Source of the DNA: an uncultured Eubacteriales bacterium
GTDB lineage: Bacteria > Bacillota > Clostridia > Oscillospirales > Oscillospiraceae
DNA: 55,737 nt
Reading direction: 5' to 3'
Assembly (NCBI GenBank): GCA_934597725.1
Contig: CAKTSK010000013.1
Coordinates: 1-55,737, forward strand
In this document: positions 1 through 7,776 of the stretch, in pieces
How the letters are laid out: each line of letters starts with the position of its first letter
Numbering within the stretch: the stretch's first letter is position 1
Translations under genes and position numbers: made by a program
Notes under the pieces: model-generated
Database searches by the model: none
Told to the model about the DNA's origin: nothing
What the model saw: only the letters and a program-made list of their open reading frames with translations

Positions 1-306
1 TGTTGGTAACGGCGGTTCCTTTGGACCAACGTGGTTGGTCACCGACTTTCTAACCAACGTAGTTGGCTAACGGCCTTTTAACCACCGTGGTTCGGTTGTC
101 GGCGGTCCCCACCCACCCGCTGGAAGGCGTTCGGTGGTCGGCTTCTAAAGTCGCCTCCTACGGCTGCGCCGTTGGCCGTTGGCAACGGCGTCTCTTGAGA
201 CCAACGTGGTTGGTCGTCGGTGTTCGGACCTGCGCGGTTGGTCGTCGGCGCTTCTGCCAACGCGGTTGACCGCTGGCCCTCTAACCTCCGTGGTTCAGTT
301 CAGGCC
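1..306. repeat. Degenerate tandem array of 27-29 bp palindromic units
   Basis: Units begin near 25, 53, 81, 200, 228, 257 and 284. The best units carry ACCAACGTGGTTGGTC followed by a CG-rich, T-rich spacer. A 17-mer built on GACCAAC/GTTGGTC is identical at 24-40 and 199-215. Unit lengths of 28, 28, 28, 29 and 27 bp can be counted directly; 111-199 is too diverged to align by eye, and the array is cut by the left edge. The last unit overlaps the miaB stop codon. No credible gene lies here; the short open frames on both strands are by-products of the repeats. Function unknown. Confidence 0.75.
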
Positions 307-1703
307 AACTCCCCGAACAAGGCCCAGGTCGAGGAGTCCGTGATCCGCACCTGCTGCCAGGTGCCGATCAGCTCCGCTCCCGCCGCCAGGTGGACCAACC
401 GCCCTCCCGCTGTGCGGGCCGTCAGGCGGCCGTCCTCTCCCTGGCCGTCCACCAGACAACGATAGGTCTTGCCCACATAGGCCCGGTGCTTTTCCCCGGA
501 AATCTCGTTCTGCCGCCGGAGCAGGCGCTGGAAATTGGCGCTCTTCTGCTCCTTGGGCATGGGGTCAGGCAGCTTCTCCGCCGGGGTGCCATGACGGGGC
601 GAAAAGATAAAGGTAAACAGGGCGTCGTAGCGGACGGCCTCGATGAGGCTCATGGTCTCCTCAAACTCCTCCTGGGTCTCGCCGGGAAAGCCCACGATCA
701 CGTCAGAGGTGAGCACGATGTCCGGGATGCGGGCCCGGAGCTGCTCCACCAGGGCCAGATAGCCCTCCCGGGTGTACCCCCGGTTCATGGCCTTGAGGAC
801 CCGGCTGCTGCCCGACTGGAAAGGCAGGTGGAGCACCGGCGCCACCTTCTCGCACCGGGCCATGGCGTCAAAGAGCCGTTCCCCCGCGTCCTTGGGATGG
901 CTGGTCATGAAGCGGATGAGAAAGTCGCCGGGAATGGCGTTGACCTGCTCCAGCAGCCAGGCGAAGTCCACGCCCCGGTCCAGGTCCTTTCCATAGGAGT
1001 TCACGTTCTGCCCCAGAAGGGTGATGTCCTGATACCCGGCCTGGGCCAGAGACCGGACCTCCGCCAGAATATCCTCCGGCTGGCGGCTGCGCTCCCGGCC
1101 CCGGACATAGGGCACGATGCAGTAACTGCAAAAGTTGTTGCAGCCGTACATGATGGACACCCACGCCTTCTGAGTGTTCTGCCGCACCACCGGGATGCCC
1201 TCGGCCACCGCCCCGGGCACGTCGTCGGTGGCAAAGACCCGCTTGCCGGAGGTGAGCTTCTCCAGCAGCAGCTGGGGGAACTGCCACAGCAGCTGGGGAC
1301 CAAAGACCAGGTCCACATAGGGAAACGACCGCCGCAGCCGCTGGGCCACATGGTCCTGCCGGGCCATGCAGCCGCAGACGCAGATCACCTGGGCCGGGTG
1401 GCGGCGCTTGGTGTGGGACAGCGCCCCCACGTTGCCAAAAACCCGCTGCTCGGCGTGCTCCCGGATGGCGCAGGTGTTCAGCAGCACCAGGTCCGCCCCC
1501 TCCTCCCGGTCGGTGAAGGCATAGCCCATCCGGGCCAGATAGCCCCGCAGGCGTTCCGAGTCGGCCTCGTTCTGCTGGCAGCCGTAGGTGTCCACGAAGG
1601 CGGTCTTCTGGCCGGGCCGCTGGTCCAGCAGGGCGTGGATCTGGTCGCAAAGGGTGAGCTGGCGGTCGATCTCCGCCGGGTCGATGGTCAGGGTCTGTCT
1701 CAA
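300..1703 (-). CDS. miaB: tRNA-2-methylthio-N6-dimethylallyladenosine synthase MiaB
   Basis: Radical-SAM methylthiotransferase that converts i6A37 to ms2i6A37 in tRNAs reading UNN codons. The 467-residue length fits the family. The N-terminal UPF0004 domain has the auxiliary cluster cysteines Cys42 (TYGCQQNEAD), Cys78 (NTCAIREHA) and Cys112. The radical-SAM cluster is Cys188, Cys192 and Cys195 (YGCNNFCSYCIVP), followed by RGRERSR. The last 70 or so residues form a TRAM RNA-binding domain. The start is TTG at 1701-1703, chosen because a strong GGAGGG site lies just upstream. It is transcribed alone from a good promoter at 1773-1801. The 3' end runs into the palindromic array. The N-terminal extension before the first cysteine is normal for clostridial MiaB. 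Confidence 0.96.
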   Translation of the reverse strand: MRQTLTIDPAEIDRQLTLCDQIHALLDQRPGQKTAFVDTYGCQQNEADSERLRGYLARMGYAFTDREEGADLVLLNTCAIREHAEQRVFGNVGALSHTKRRHPAQVICVCGCMARQDHVAQRLRRSFPYVDLVFGPQLLWQFPQLLLEKLTSGKRVFATDDVPGAVAEGIPVVRQNTQKAWVSIMYGCNNFCSYCIVPYVRGRERSRQPEDILAEVRSLAQAGYQDITLLGQNVNSYGKDLDRGVDFAWLLEQVNAIPGDFLIRFMTSHPKDAGERLFDAMARCEKVAPVLHLPFQSGSSRVLKAMNRGYTREGYLALVEQLRARIPDIVLTSDVIVGFPGETQEEFEETMSLIEAVRYDALFTFIFSPRHGTPAEKLPDPMPKEQKSANFQRLLRRQNEISGEKHRAYVGKTYRCLVDGQGEDGRLTARTAGGRLVHLAAGAELIGTWQQVRITDSSTWALFGELA

Positions 1704-1772
1704 GGCTGGTCCCTCCGGGTGTTGGATTTTCGGATCGGCAGCGATCCGTTTGGCGATAATGATACAGGGTAC

Positions 1773-1801
1773 AGTATAGCATGATTCCGTGGTTCTTTCA
1801 A
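1773..1801 (-). promoter_or_regulatory. Putative sigma-A promoter of miaB
   Basis: On the minus strand TTGAAA (1796-1801), 17 bp spacer, TATACT (1773-1778), about 70 bp upstream of the miaB TTG start. Confidence 0.75.
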
Positions 1802-1843
1802 GAAAAAGGGCGAAGCGGCAGCGGTCCCGGTCAGACGCAAACG

Positions 1844-1872
1844 GCCCGGCTCATCCCAAGAATGAGCCGGGC
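1844..1872 (-). terminator. Hairpin at the end of the zinc-ribbon/lipoprotein block
   Basis: An 11-bp perfect stem, GCCCGGCTCAT (1844-1854) and its complement (1862-1872), with a 7-nt loop, lies between the lipoprotein stop and the miaB promoter. The U-tract on the minus strand is weak (CGTTTG), so termination is an inference from position. Confidence 0.5.
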
Positions 1873-1920
1873 TACATTGCATTCCATCGTTTAGAAGTAG
1901 CAGAGGCATATATTCCACAA

Positions 1921-3147
1921 TTATGCTTCTTCTGTCTCTCCGAAGAAACCTTCCTGTCCACCTATGTTATAGAGTCCCCAGAACGGAAGTGTTTCTGGCA
2001 CCTGATCGCCCCAGGTATGAGGCATTCCCACCCATTCAATAAATTCCTTCGGCAGATCATTGGTAGCTCTCCCGGGAAGATACAGGCGGAACTCATCAGC
2101 ATCCTCCAACCCATAAGGGTCTGAGGCAACGTAGAGGGTATCCTCTCGAATCTCTTCCTGACCAACAGGCTTTTCTGTATGGAGATTTTTTAACCGCAGG
2201 ATATATTCTTTCTCGTTTACCTTCTTCACAAGTGAAAATTCCCCAGTAAAGTCACAAAAATATACCGTACCTCCGGGATAACCAGGGCCAACTGCTCCCA
2301 TTTCAGAATCATGATAGTTTCCAGAAAACGTCCAATCCGGGTAAATCGTCAACTCCGTTCCCCAAGCGCCTACACCAGCACTAAAGAAAAACGTTTGCGG
2401 AAGTTGCGTACTTAACAGTTCTGTATCTTCAAATCGCTTTCCTATCTCCTCCCCATCCGAAGATTCTTCAACCTCCTCCACAACGGTAACAGCATTACTG
2501 GTATCTCCAACCATCAGGACCACTTGGTCAAAAACCCAACGACCTCCTTCTTTGACATAGTGAACTGTGTAAGGCTCTGACAATCCCTCAATCTTTTCTC
2601 CCCGGAAAAGATCAGTAACCTCGATGGTATACTGTCTATCATTATCCTGATGAATCTGGATCTCCACGGAATCCGCCATTGCGCCGCCCAATCCTTCTGT
2701 CGCAGATACATAGAGTGCCGTATCTGTCTCAACCCAGTCTTTTGAACTCATGAGCTGCTGTACCACATCCGCTGTGAAATACGCCTCCGTCAGCGCCATC
2801 ACATCCGCTTTTGTTGTGACTCCCTCTTCGATCACTCTCTCCAAGGGCCACTCTCCGTCCATAATATCATCCCGGAAAATCGTGTCCTCATGGTCCACAT
2901 GAACATTTTCCCAGAACCAACCATAGGCAAAGTGAGAACTTTCCCTGATCGCCTGGGCGATCTCCTCCGGGGTCGGCTCCTCTTGGCGTGGTTTCTCCTC
3001 CGCCACTTCAGGGGCTGCAGGAGGGGAGGCCTCCCCTCCTGCCTCTGCTTTTGACGGTTTTTCGCAGCCACTCAGACACAGCAAGGCCAGCGCAAGCAGA
3101 ACGGCCTGTACCAGCTTCCTCTTGGTTTTTTGTTTTTCTTTTTTCAT
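1921..3147 (-). CDS. Lipoprotein with acidic ectodomain, function unknown
   Basis: Predicted 408-residue lipoprotein. A basic N-terminus (MKKEKQKTKRK) and hydrophobic stretch end in the lipobox LCLSGC with Cys28, so it should be exported and acylated on the outer face of the membrane. A Pro/Glu-rich linker (about 30-65) follows. Residues about 65-230 (EGVTTKADVMALTEAYFT, then a DTALYVS segment) faintly resemble IseA/YoeB-type inhibitors of DL-endopeptidases; that is weak and by eye only. The C-terminal 170 residues look like a beta-rich domain. The start at 3147 is preferred over an in-frame ATG 43 codons upstream because it gives a clean signal peptide. It is the last gene of the minus-strand zinc-ribbon block and sits 61 bp from the next gene. 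Base composition is visibly more AT-rich than that of miaB or metG. Confidence 0.8.
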   Translation of the reverse strand: MKKEKQKTKRKLVQAVLLALALLCLSGCEKPSKAEAGGEASPPAAPEVAEEKPRQEEPTPEEIAQAIRESSHFAYGWFWENVHVDHEDTIFRDDIMDGEWPLERVIEEGVTTKADVMALTEAYFTADVVQQLMSSKDWVETDTALYVSATEGLGGAMADSVEIQIHQDNDRQYTIEVTDLFRGEKIEGLSEPYTVHYVKEGGRWVFDQVVLMVGDTSNAVTVVEEVEESSDGEEIGKRFEDTELLSTQLPQTFFFSAGVGAWGTELTIYPDWTFSGNYHDSEMGAVGPGYPGGTVYFCDFTGEFSLVKKVNEKEYILRLKNLHTEKPVGQEEIREDTLYVASDPYGLEDADEFRLYLPGRATNDLPKEFIEWVGMPHTWGDQVPETLPFWGLYNIGGQEGFFGETEEA

Positions 3148-3208
3148 ATGCAGAGGCCCTCTCTTTTTCAACTTTCTTAGGCACAACGAGGCATTCCATC
3201 GCCCATAC

Positions 3209-3505
3209 TCAATACATAGATGCCCCGATAATCCCAAGCCCAGCAAATAAAACAAGATATATAACGACACAGGCAATCACACTAACAAGCGCACCCTTGC
3301 CTGCAGCCCGAGCTGTCCTCGGCTTTGTATCCTTCCAAACCAGGAAAAGAATCAGTCCCACAAGGGGAAATACAAAACCCAAAAGGCCCCAGCCAAATCC
3401 ACCGTTATCAATGACAGGCGGTTTATTCTCCTGAGGGACCCCACACTTGGGACAAATCACTGCCCGGTCGTCGATCTGCGATCCACAGTTTTTACAATAT
3501 GCCAT
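3209..3505 (-). CDS. Small zinc-ribbon membrane protein (paralogue of 7357-7668)
   Basis: 98 residues. The N-terminus is a two-knuckle zinc ribbon (YCKNCGSQ and ICPKCGVPQ), followed by a short linker, a glycine-rich hydrophobic segment (GFGWGLLGFVFPLVGLILF), a charged VWKDTKPRTAR loop and a second membrane span ending in GASMY. The cytoplasmic ribbon and two transmembrane helices suggest a small regulatory or scaffold membrane protein. The start is set by AAGGAGG just upstream and by identity with the paralogue's MAYCKNCGSQ start. It is 17 bp downstream of the SH3/amidase gene, so probably cotranscribed. Function unknown. Confidence 0.8.
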   Translation of the reverse strand: MAYCKNCGSQIDDRAVICPKCGVPQENKPPVIDNGGFGWGLLGFVFPLVGLILFLVWKDTKPRTARAAGKGALVSVIACVVIYLVLFAGLGIIGASMY

Positions 3506-3522
3506 TTCTCTTTTCTCCTCCT

Positions 3523-4836
3523 TTATTGATAATGGTATGAATATGCACGAATTTCTGTTCCCGATGCAGGACATCCCCCATTACACCGAGAGAACCCCCA
3601 GAATGTTTCATTGTTCTTGGCAGAATTATGAGCATACACTCTCACATATCCCCCACTATCTGTACTACTAAATAGTACTGCATGTGGCCACATTTTCTCT
3701 CTTGTGCAGTATGTGAGAATCGGGTCGCCAGGAGAAAGTTTATCCGCATTTTTAGATAACTTAATCCGTCCGTCTGCTTCTACCGTCAACTGGCAAAGCT
3801 TACCTTTACTTGTAGATTCCAGTGCTCGCTTCAGTCCTCCAACGCCTTTTTGAATTGAGTTAATTCCTCCTCCTTCTTTTAGTGCTCTAGATACAAATTC
3901 AGCACATTGTTGCTCTGGATTCCTGTTCCAGTTCCTTCTTGCATAGCCTAATGCAGCATCTGCATCGTATCCCCCTGTTTCAGACGGAATATTGGAGGAT
4001 CTAACAGAAAATTGTCTGCTCGTGCTACCTTTCGTTCCATCAACAGTTCTCACTTCGTAACACAATGTGTAAGAACCAGTAGAGAGATTACCAAAAGACA
4101 TTGCCCAATCCAAATCAGAGTTATAAATCTTGTAGGAATGTGTATTTGGCTTAACTGTCTTGCTCATAACAGCTCTTCCTGAGGAATTTCTAATCGACAC
4201 GGTAATCGAAGACAACTTACTATTTGTACTTCTAATCGTACCAGAAATATGAACGCCTGTTCCCTTTTGAATGGTACCAGGGTTAGAAATATCACTGAAT
4301 GTAATTGTCGTTTTGGCCGCTGGTGTTTTCCCGTTAACTGTAAGATACGTTGCCGAACAATAGCCGATCTTGTTTTGATAGACGACCTGATACCAGTTTC
4401 CGTTCTTTTTCAGAATCGGCACCATCGTTCCTTTGGGAATCTGAGCCAAGTTTTTCCCCGATGCAGAGGCCGTCTTCCGCAGGACAAGAGGGTCCCGTTG
4501 TGTGGTAACTTTCGCCACTCCGGTCGAAACAATTTTGAGATACGATTTCGAGACATATCCTGTTTTTCCCGCGCCGTTGTACACCACCTTATAAAAAGAT
4601 CCAGAAGTTCCAACAACCTGCAAATACGATCCCTTATCTGCTTGTCCCACCACGCGATACTTCGTCCCCGCACCTGCGCGGACATTGAGGGGGTCTCGGT
4701 CAGTGACTACTTTTCCTGCCGCCGGAGCAGAGGCGGAGTACGCCGCAGAAACCGGCACCACCATCAGCGAAAGCAAAACCACCAGCGAAAGCAACACGGA
4801 TACCGCACGAGATCTTACTATCTTTTGAACCATCAT
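3523..4836 (-). CDS. Secreted SH3-domain protein with Cys/His amidase-like C-terminus
   Basis: 437 residues. A signal peptide (about residues 1-32, VVPVSAA) is followed by two bacterial SH3 domains (each with a DPL-[NV]-[VL]-R motif and ending in GYVSKSYL and GYCSATYL), an immunoglobulin-like middle domain (about 180-285), and a C-terminal domain with QQCAEFVSRALKEGG, a GDPI turn and HAVLFSS/VYAHN. The Cys-His pattern resembles Amidase_6/CHAP-type peptidoglycan amidases. Inference: cell-wall binding by the SH3 domains with hydrolysis or remodelling by the C-terminal domain. Start: ATG at 4834-4836 with GAGGAG about 10 nt upstream; a second ATG follows immediately. The gene sits between two zinc-ribbon membrane protein genes, suggesting an envelope-related locus. 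Confidence 0.82.
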   Translation of the reverse strand: MMVQKIVRSRAVSVLLSLVVLLSLMVVPVSAAYSASAPAAGKVVTDRDPLNVRAGAGTKYRVVGQADKGSYLQVVGTSGSFYKVVYNGAGKTGYVSKSYLKIVSTGVAKVTTQRDPLVLRKTASASGKNLAQIPKGTMVPILKKNGNWYQVVYQNKIGYCSATYLTVNGKTPAAKTTITFSDISNPGTIQKGTGVHISGTIRSTNSKLSSITVSIRNSSGRAVMSKTVKPNTHSYKIYNSDLDWAMSFGNLSTGSYTLCYEVRTVDGTKGSTSRQFSVRSSNIPSETGGYDADAALGYARRNWNRNPEQQCAEFVSRALKEGGGINSIQKGVGGLKRALESTSKGKLCQLTVEADGRIKLSKNADKLSPGDPILTYCTREKMWPHAVLFSSTDSGGYVRVYAHNSAKNNETFWGFSRCNGGCPASGTEIRAYSYHYQ

Positions 4837-4859
4837 AAAATAACATCTCCTCTCAAATC

Positions 4860-5516
4860 TCAAACAAAGTCATCCATTTGCGCCACATCCAAATACCAGG
4901 AACGTCCACTCTTCACCACACGGATATCCATGGTTCTTGTAACCTCCGACTCACTGCCTTGGATGGTTACTTCCAATTCTACATCCTTGGCCTCATCAAT
5001 TTTCACGTCCGTGTCATCATACTCCTTTCGCAGGTCCACCAAATCTTCTCCCTTCACATCCTCTGCCGTTAGGATCTCATAAGACATCTCCCAATCAGCG
5101 CCAAAGTGCTTGTCAAACTCATCCAACTCATCACGGATTTCCTCTTCCGTCTCTTCCAGCAGCGCATCAACGTCCTCTTCTGTATAGCCCTCCTCGGAAA
5201 TCAAATAGCTCATGACCCCCTCAGGAATCAACTCTACAATCGTGTCCATGTCTGCCGCAAATTGTGCCTCAATGCATTTTTCCACTGTCTTCTGATAGCT
5301 CCGGCCACCCAACAAGGCCACTAAGATCACAACGACCACTACTGCCAGGATACCTATGGCCAAAATGCCAATTTTTTTATACCTCTGACTGCTCGGCGTC
5401 ACCGGTGCAGCCGCTGCGCTCTGGACAGCACCATTTCCGTTCAGTGGTGCGCCGCACTCTCTACAAAACACGGTTCCGTCCAGATTTTCTGTCCCGCACT
5501 TTCCGCAAAACATCAT
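4860..5516 (-). CDS. Zinc-ribbon, single-span membrane protein with acidic ectodomain
   Basis: 218 residues. The N-terminal zinc ribbon (FCGKCGTEN and FCRECGAPL) is followed by a low-complexity linker, one transmembrane helix (about 48-70, rich in Val/Ile) and an extracellular acidic domain with EEDVDALLEETEEE and a beta-rich end (SWYLDVAQMDDFV). The architecture matches the common gut-Firmicutes class of ribbon-TM-DUF proteins whose ectodomain is NTF2- or DUF4878-like; the exact family is not certain. Its ATG follows the stop of the upstream gene directly (TGA-ATG-ATG), so the two are very likely translationally coupled. Confidence 0.8.
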   Translation of the reverse strand: MMFCGKCGTENLDGTVFCRECGAPLNGNGAVQSAAAAPVTPSSQRYKKIGILAIGILAVVVVVILVALLGGRSYQKTVEKCIEAQFAADMDTIVELIPEGVMSYLISEEGYTEEDVDALLEETEEEIRDELDEFDKHFGADWEMSYEILTAEDVKGEDLVDLRKEYDDTDVKIDEAKDVELEVTIQGSESEVTRTMDIRVVKSGRSWYLDVAQMDDFV

Positions 5517-6017
5517 TCACCCCTCCTCTGCCTTTATTTCCTGCTCCGCTGCACCAGACACTCTGGTCCCACAGTGAATGCAAAAAATATTGTCGCTTCC
5601 GACCGGCTGTCCACAAGAAGGACACCGTCTTTCTCTTGGTCCCATTTGATTCCCCGCCGTCTCCTCTGCCACCTTTGTACCACACGCATTGCAGAACGCC
5701 GCATGCAGCGGGATGTCTGCCCCACAGGAAGTACACTTCGTTACTCCTTTGATTTGCTTGATCTCTTCCCGGCACTTCTCAATCTCAGCTGCCAAACTGT
5801 TGATCTGCTCGATTGCTTCCCGCTCCTCAGAGTCTGGATCTTCTCGATGTCGCTCATAATACCCCTGTCCAACAGCCTGATACAGCTGACCAATGCGCTT
5901 TTCTTTTTCCGTAATCACACTGTTCAATCGAGTCACATCGGCAATATTCTTTGTCTGCTGTGCAACTCCCTGCCCAGCATCTGAGAGTCGTTTTCCCAGT
6001 TGTTCAAAAAAAGCCAT
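5517..6017 (-). CDS. Coiled-coil protein with two C-terminal zinc ribbons
   Basis: 166 residues, no membrane span. An N-terminal stretch (about 10-90) is heptad-rich (NSVITEKEKRIGQLYQAVG, then EAIEQINSLAAEIEKCREEI) and should form a coiled coil. It is followed by two zinc ribbons: CTSCGAD...FCNACGTK and CPSCGQP...FCIHCGTR. This is the typical layout of cytosolic double-zinc-ribbon proteins of unknown function in Clostridia. It is coupled to the downstream ribbon-TM gene and lies about 75 bp downstream of the NPCBM gene. A cytosolic adaptor role for the membrane ribbon proteins is inference. Confidence 0.8.
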   Translation of the reverse strand: MAFFEQLGKRLSDAGQGVAQQTKNIADVTRLNSVITEKEKRIGQLYQAVGQGYYERHREDPDSEEREAIEQINSLAAEIEKCREEIKQIKGVTKCTSCGADIPLHAAFCNACGTKVAEETAGNQMGPRERRCPSCGQPVGSDNIFCIHCGTRVSGAAEQEIKAEEG

Positions 6018-6092
6018 CTCAAGTTCTCCTTTCTATTTCTTTCCTAAAGAAGGCGGCCTGGCCCTTCACAGTCAGGCCACCCCTTTTATGTT

Positions 6093-7292
6093 TTATGCCG
6101 CTTTCTCAAACGCTGTATTGCCAAAGAGTAAATATCCCCACACATCGCTCTCGTTCGCTGTAACGATCTTCATGGTAGACGCCCCAGTCAAATCAATTTC
6201 GAAAGAGGTTGGCGGTGTGTTTTCCGTAATCTTATCCAGGTGATATACGATCTGGTCATCCTTGTAAATCGTCACCGACATATCGCTGCCATTTCTAGTT
6301 TCCGATGAAACAAAGATCACACCCGTAAACTTTGTGTACTTTTTCTCCAAAGAATAGTACCCATACCCATCAAAGCTTGTCTTAAACTCTACCGCACCAT
6401 CATACAGATTGTCCCAGCGATCCTTAACGGCCTCCTCAAAGATCTCTACTTCATCCGAACTGACCATCGTCAAATTTTTCAGCGTAACAGGGCGCTGCTT
6501 CTCCAAATCTTTGTAGGCCGCTGAGATCTTTTCATTCTGTCCATACATTTCTTGATAGGTGTCAAGGATCTCCAGCGCCTTGTCCCAATCTCCGGTGTCC
6601 TTTGCGTCATATGCCTGGTCCACCACAGACTGCTGATGGGCCTCTTGCGCACTCTTTAATCCTTTGGAAGCCATTTCGGAATTCGGATCGATTTTGAGCG
6701 CTTCCTGATATCCCTGAACTGCCGCCAGATAATCCCCTGCTGCTGCACTTTTTTCCGCAGCTTGCAACAGGCTTTCAATTTGATGCTTGTTCCCAATGGT
6801 ATTTCTGGCCGCACTCACAGCTTCTTCCACTGCTTCCTCAGAAAAATCAGCAAGCGCAGTCAGTCGTTCATTCGCCTCGTCATAAGAGATCTCGTCGGCT
6901 AAATAAGCTTCTTGGGTCTGGGTCGCTGTATCCACCAAACACTGCACCAGCTTATCAGGAAGGCCATCCTTCTTGAATTCCTTCTTATAGATCCTTTGAG
7001 CAGACGTCAAGTCGCCCCCTTCCACCGCCCGGGTGAACTGTGCCGACGGCGAGGTATAAAACAGGACTGCCGCTACACCAGCAGCAACAATCACCACCGC
7101 CGCAACCAGCAGCGCGATCCATTTTTTTCGCTTCTTTTTGGGGGGTGGTGAGGCGGAAACAGTCTCCTCCGAAGGGGACACTCCAGCCGCCTTAGTTACC
7201 GCATCTTCTGACACAGAATCTATAGGGGCACCACAATAAACACAAAACTTAGATTTTTCTGGAACTTCCTTTCCGCATCGGGGGCAAAGCAT
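6093..7292 (-). CDS. Zinc-ribbon membrane protein with TPR-like repeats and NPCBM-like domain
   Basis: 399 residues. In order: zinc ribbon (LCPRCGKEV, FCVYCGAPI), a Ser/Pro linker, a lysine-rich stop (PPPKKKRKK) and one membrane helix (about 58-80), an extracellular helical region with TPR-like units (AAGDYLAAVQGYQEALKI, DTGDWDKALEILD), and a C-terminal NPCBM-like beta domain (YYSLEKKYTKFTG, SVTIYKDDQIVYHL, DLTGASTMKI). NPCBM domains often bind carbohydrate. Inference: an envelope sensor or binding protein facing the wall or host glycans. It is the largest ribbon protein of the block. Confidence 0.82.
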   Translation of the reverse strand: MLCPRCGKEVPEKSKFCVYCGAPIDSVSEDAVTKAAGVSPSEETVSASPPPKKKRKKWIALLVAAVVIVAAGVAAVLFYTSPSAQFTRAVEGGDLTSAQRIYKKEFKKDGLPDKLVQCLVDTATQTQEAYLADEISYDEANERLTALADFSEEAVEEAVSAARNTIGNKHQIESLLQAAEKSAAAGDYLAAVQGYQEALKIDPNSEMASKGLKSAQEAHQQSVVDQAYDAKDTGDWDKALEILDTYQEMYGQNEKISAAYKDLEKQRPVTLKNLTMVSSDEVEIFEEAVKDRWDNLYDGAVEFKTSFDGYGYYSLEKKYTKFTGVIFVSSETRNGSDMSVTIYKDDQIVYHLDKITENTPPTSFEIDLTGASTMKIVTANESDVWGYLLFGNTAFEKAA

Positions 7293-7356
7293 ATGTCATA
7301 CCTCCTAAAATAACGGTATTTTTTATCGATCTTGCCTAATTTTTTTATTTCTTTTC

Positions 7357-7668
7357 TCAATATATTGATGCGCCGATGCCGATAATACTGCCCAGAAGGA
7401 CAAGGACAAAGTAAATGATGTACAGCACCGCACAGATGACCGCGCCAACGAGCGCACCAATCCCGACTACCCGAGCCGTTTTCGGTTTTGTATCCTTCCA
7501 AACCAGGAAAAGAACTAGTCCCACAACAGGAAGAATAAACCCAAGAAAGCCCCATCCGAACCCGCCATTGTCAACCACTGCCGGTTTCGTTTCCTGTGGA
7601 ACCCCACATTTAGGGCAGATAATCGCTCGGTTATCGATCTGTGACCCACAGTTTTTACAATATGCCAT
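7357..7668 (-). CDS. Small zinc-ribbon membrane protein (paralogue of 3209-3505)
   Basis: 103 residues. Zinc ribbon YCKNCGSQ / ICPKCGVPQ, linker, then the same GGFGWG-hydrophobic segment, VWKDTKPKTAR loop and final span as the protein at 3209-3505, ending GASIY instead of GASMY. The two are clearly duplicates, with the loop and ribbon conserved nearly residue for residue. AAAGGTGAGAAAGGGAA precedes the ATG on the minus strand. Probably the first gene of the ribbon block. Function unknown. Confidence 0.8.
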   Translation of the reverse strand: MAYCKNCGSQIDNRAIICPKCGVPQETKPAVVDNGGFGWGFLGFILPVVGLVLFLVWKDTKPKTARVVGIGALVGAVICAVLYIIYFVLVLLGSIIGIGASIY

Positions 7669-7776
7669 TTCCCTTTCTCACCTTTTCATTTACGATTCCG
7701 CTGATTTTTATTCTCAACACCGGTCTCTCTAACCAGTGCTAAGAACTCCATTCATTTCTTCTCTTTATTGAATTCC

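Noticed and set aside
1..306. CRISPR array
   Set aside because: Units have no constant repeat with unique spacers; the whole unit drifts, and no cas gene is near.
63..465. Small genes in the left repeat region
   Set aside because: Frames arise from the tandem palindromes; no ribosome site or homology.
390..1784. 464-residue open frame opposite miaB
   Set aside because: Antisense of miaB with no family match.
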